From contig JAQTVS010000215.1 in NCBI GenBank assembly GCA_028706735.1, positions 1-5,520 on the forward strand: a stretch of DNA of 5,520 nt, read 5' to 3'. A program made the translations under genes and the position numbers. How positions within the stretch are numbered: the first letter of the stretch is position 1; every line of letters starts with the position of its first letter. Positions 4,808 through 5,520 of this stretch are shown here, one piece after another. The DNA comes from Thiomonas sp. (lineage in GTDB: Bacteria > Pseudomonadota > Gammaproteobacteria > Burkholderiales > Burkholderiaceae_C). Below the pieces are notes generated by a model. It did no database searches, was not told where the DNA came from, and saw only the letters and a program-made list of their open reading frames with translations.

Positions 4808-5520
4808 TCACGCGAAGTCGCGTTCTGCGCGCTCCCGGGCCTTGTCTTGCATTGAAGCGTCGTAGATCCGCTGATCCAGCGCATAGCAGCTGCAGGCCCT
4901 GGATTGCAGGGCGATGCGATTCACCACACGGAGATCACCGCGGTGGTACGCAATCAAGCCGCTGCGCTGCAACTCTCCCGCCGCCACCGTCACGCCAACA
5001 CGCCGAACGCCCAGCATCTGGGCGAGATCTTCGTGCGTGACATGAAACGTGTCGGCGTGGGCGCGGTCCTGGCTCATCAACAGCTGACGTGCCAGCCGGG
5101 CCTCGATCAGATGAAAGCGTTGACACGACACGGCTGCTGCCCGTTGCGCCAGCAACACATAGACATAGCGGTGCAGACCCTGGCGCAGCGCCGGGCTTTG
5201 CGCCAGCGCCTCTTGCAACGCACTTTGCTCGATTCTCCACGCCGCCCCGGAACCTCGCACCAACGCGAGCAGCGGGGTGGTCGTCACGCCGAGCGCCAGC
5301 TCTGCGCCCAGCATGCCTTCGCGTCCCACCATCCCCACGTCCAGCGGCGCCTGCGCGCCTGTCTGCTGCAGCAGCGAGACATATCCGTTGACCGGGAAGT
5401 AGGCATGCGCGGTCTGCTGGCCTGGCGCGCCCAGCATGGCGGCAAAGACCAGATCAACCGGCTCGCATCGCTTCAGCAAACGACGCTGTTCGATGCGAGG
5501 CAGGCGTTGAATGAGCGCAT
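4808..5520 (-). CDS. Crp/Fnr family transcriptional regulator (N-terminus beyond window)
   Basis: The frame is open to the right edge and stops with TGA at 4808-4810, so 236 residues are visible; family members of this type run to about 240-250, so few are missing. No start is called: the frame continues upstream of a TTG at 5479 with ALIQRLPRIEQRRLLKRCEP, which fits the family. The first ~120 residues are the cyclic-nucleotide-binding-like sensor domain (HAYFPVNGYVSLLQQ, then DVGMVGREGMLGAELALG). No cAMP-binding arginine-serine pair is apparent in the expected segment, and no FNR-type N-terminal cysteine cluster is visible. A dimerisation helix leads to a winged helix-turn-helix: DTFHVTHEDLAQMLGVRR, then VGVTVAAGELQRSGLI as recognition helix, and the wing YHRGDLRVVNR. 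A CSCY segment follows near the C-terminus. The effector is unknown. It heads a co-directional stress-gene run and is the likely binder of the 18-base palindromes. Confidence 0.88.
   Translation of the reverse strand, partial: ALIQRLPRIEQRRLLKRCEPVDLVFAAMLGAPGQQTAHAYFPVNGYVSLLQQTGAQAPLDVGMVGREGMLGAELALGVTTTPLLALVRGSGAAWRIEQSALQEALAQSPALRQGLHRYVYVLLAQRAAAVSCQRFHLIEARLARQLLMSQDRAHADTFHVTHEDLAQMLGVRRVGVTVAAGELQRSGLIAYHRGDLRVVNRIALQSRACSCYALDQRIYDASMQDKARERAERDFA

Overview
The window looks like a chromosomal segment of a GC-rich betaproteobacterium, most likely Burkholderiales. That rests on the high third-position GC, the style of the encoded proteins (a CsbD protein starting MNWERIEGNWKQ, a DUF3309 protein, a DUF3096 protein, a Crp/Fnr regulator with a C-terminal CSCY segment) and the absence of phage, transposon, tRNA or rRNA signals. 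The genus cannot be fixed from the sequence alone.

Layout: (1) positions 1-986 (+) are the 3' end of a GH94-type cyclic beta-1,2-glucan synthase-like gene, cut by the window edge. (2) 1019-1174 (-) is a 51-residue DUF3096 membrane protein, convergent with it. (3) 1432-1854 (+) is a small exported protein with a carboxypeptidase-regulatory-like beta-sandwich domain. A terminator-like hairpin lies inside its signal-peptide codons. (4) 1855-2289 is a 435-base stretch without a convincing gene. It holds a nested 42-base stem-loop. (5) 2290-3153 (+) is a cytoplasmic transglutaminase-like cysteine protease-fold protein, followed by an intrinsic terminator. (6) 3195-5520 is a run of six genes, all on the minus strand. 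In transcription order they are a Crp/Fnr-family regulator (running off the right edge), CsbD-like, DUF3309, BON-domain lipoprotein, OsmB-like glycine-zipper lipoprotein, and a small amphipathic lipoprotein.

The minus-strand run reads as an envelope or general-stress module: small inner-membrane proteins, outer-membrane-type lipoproteins and a CsbD protein, next to their probable regulator. The most interesting signal is a perfect 18-base repeat, GTCTGTGCGCTAACGAAC, found at only two places: upstream of csbD (4774-4791) and upstream of the DUF3096 gene (1241-1258), 3.5 kb apart. It is an imperfect palindrome of the TGT-N10-ACA type expected for Crp/Fnr proteins. In both places it sits at exactly the same distance from a -10-like hexamer, oriented towards the small stress gene. 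The simplest reading is a local regulon controlled by the adjacent Crp/Fnr protein. The regulator-operator link is inferred, not shown.
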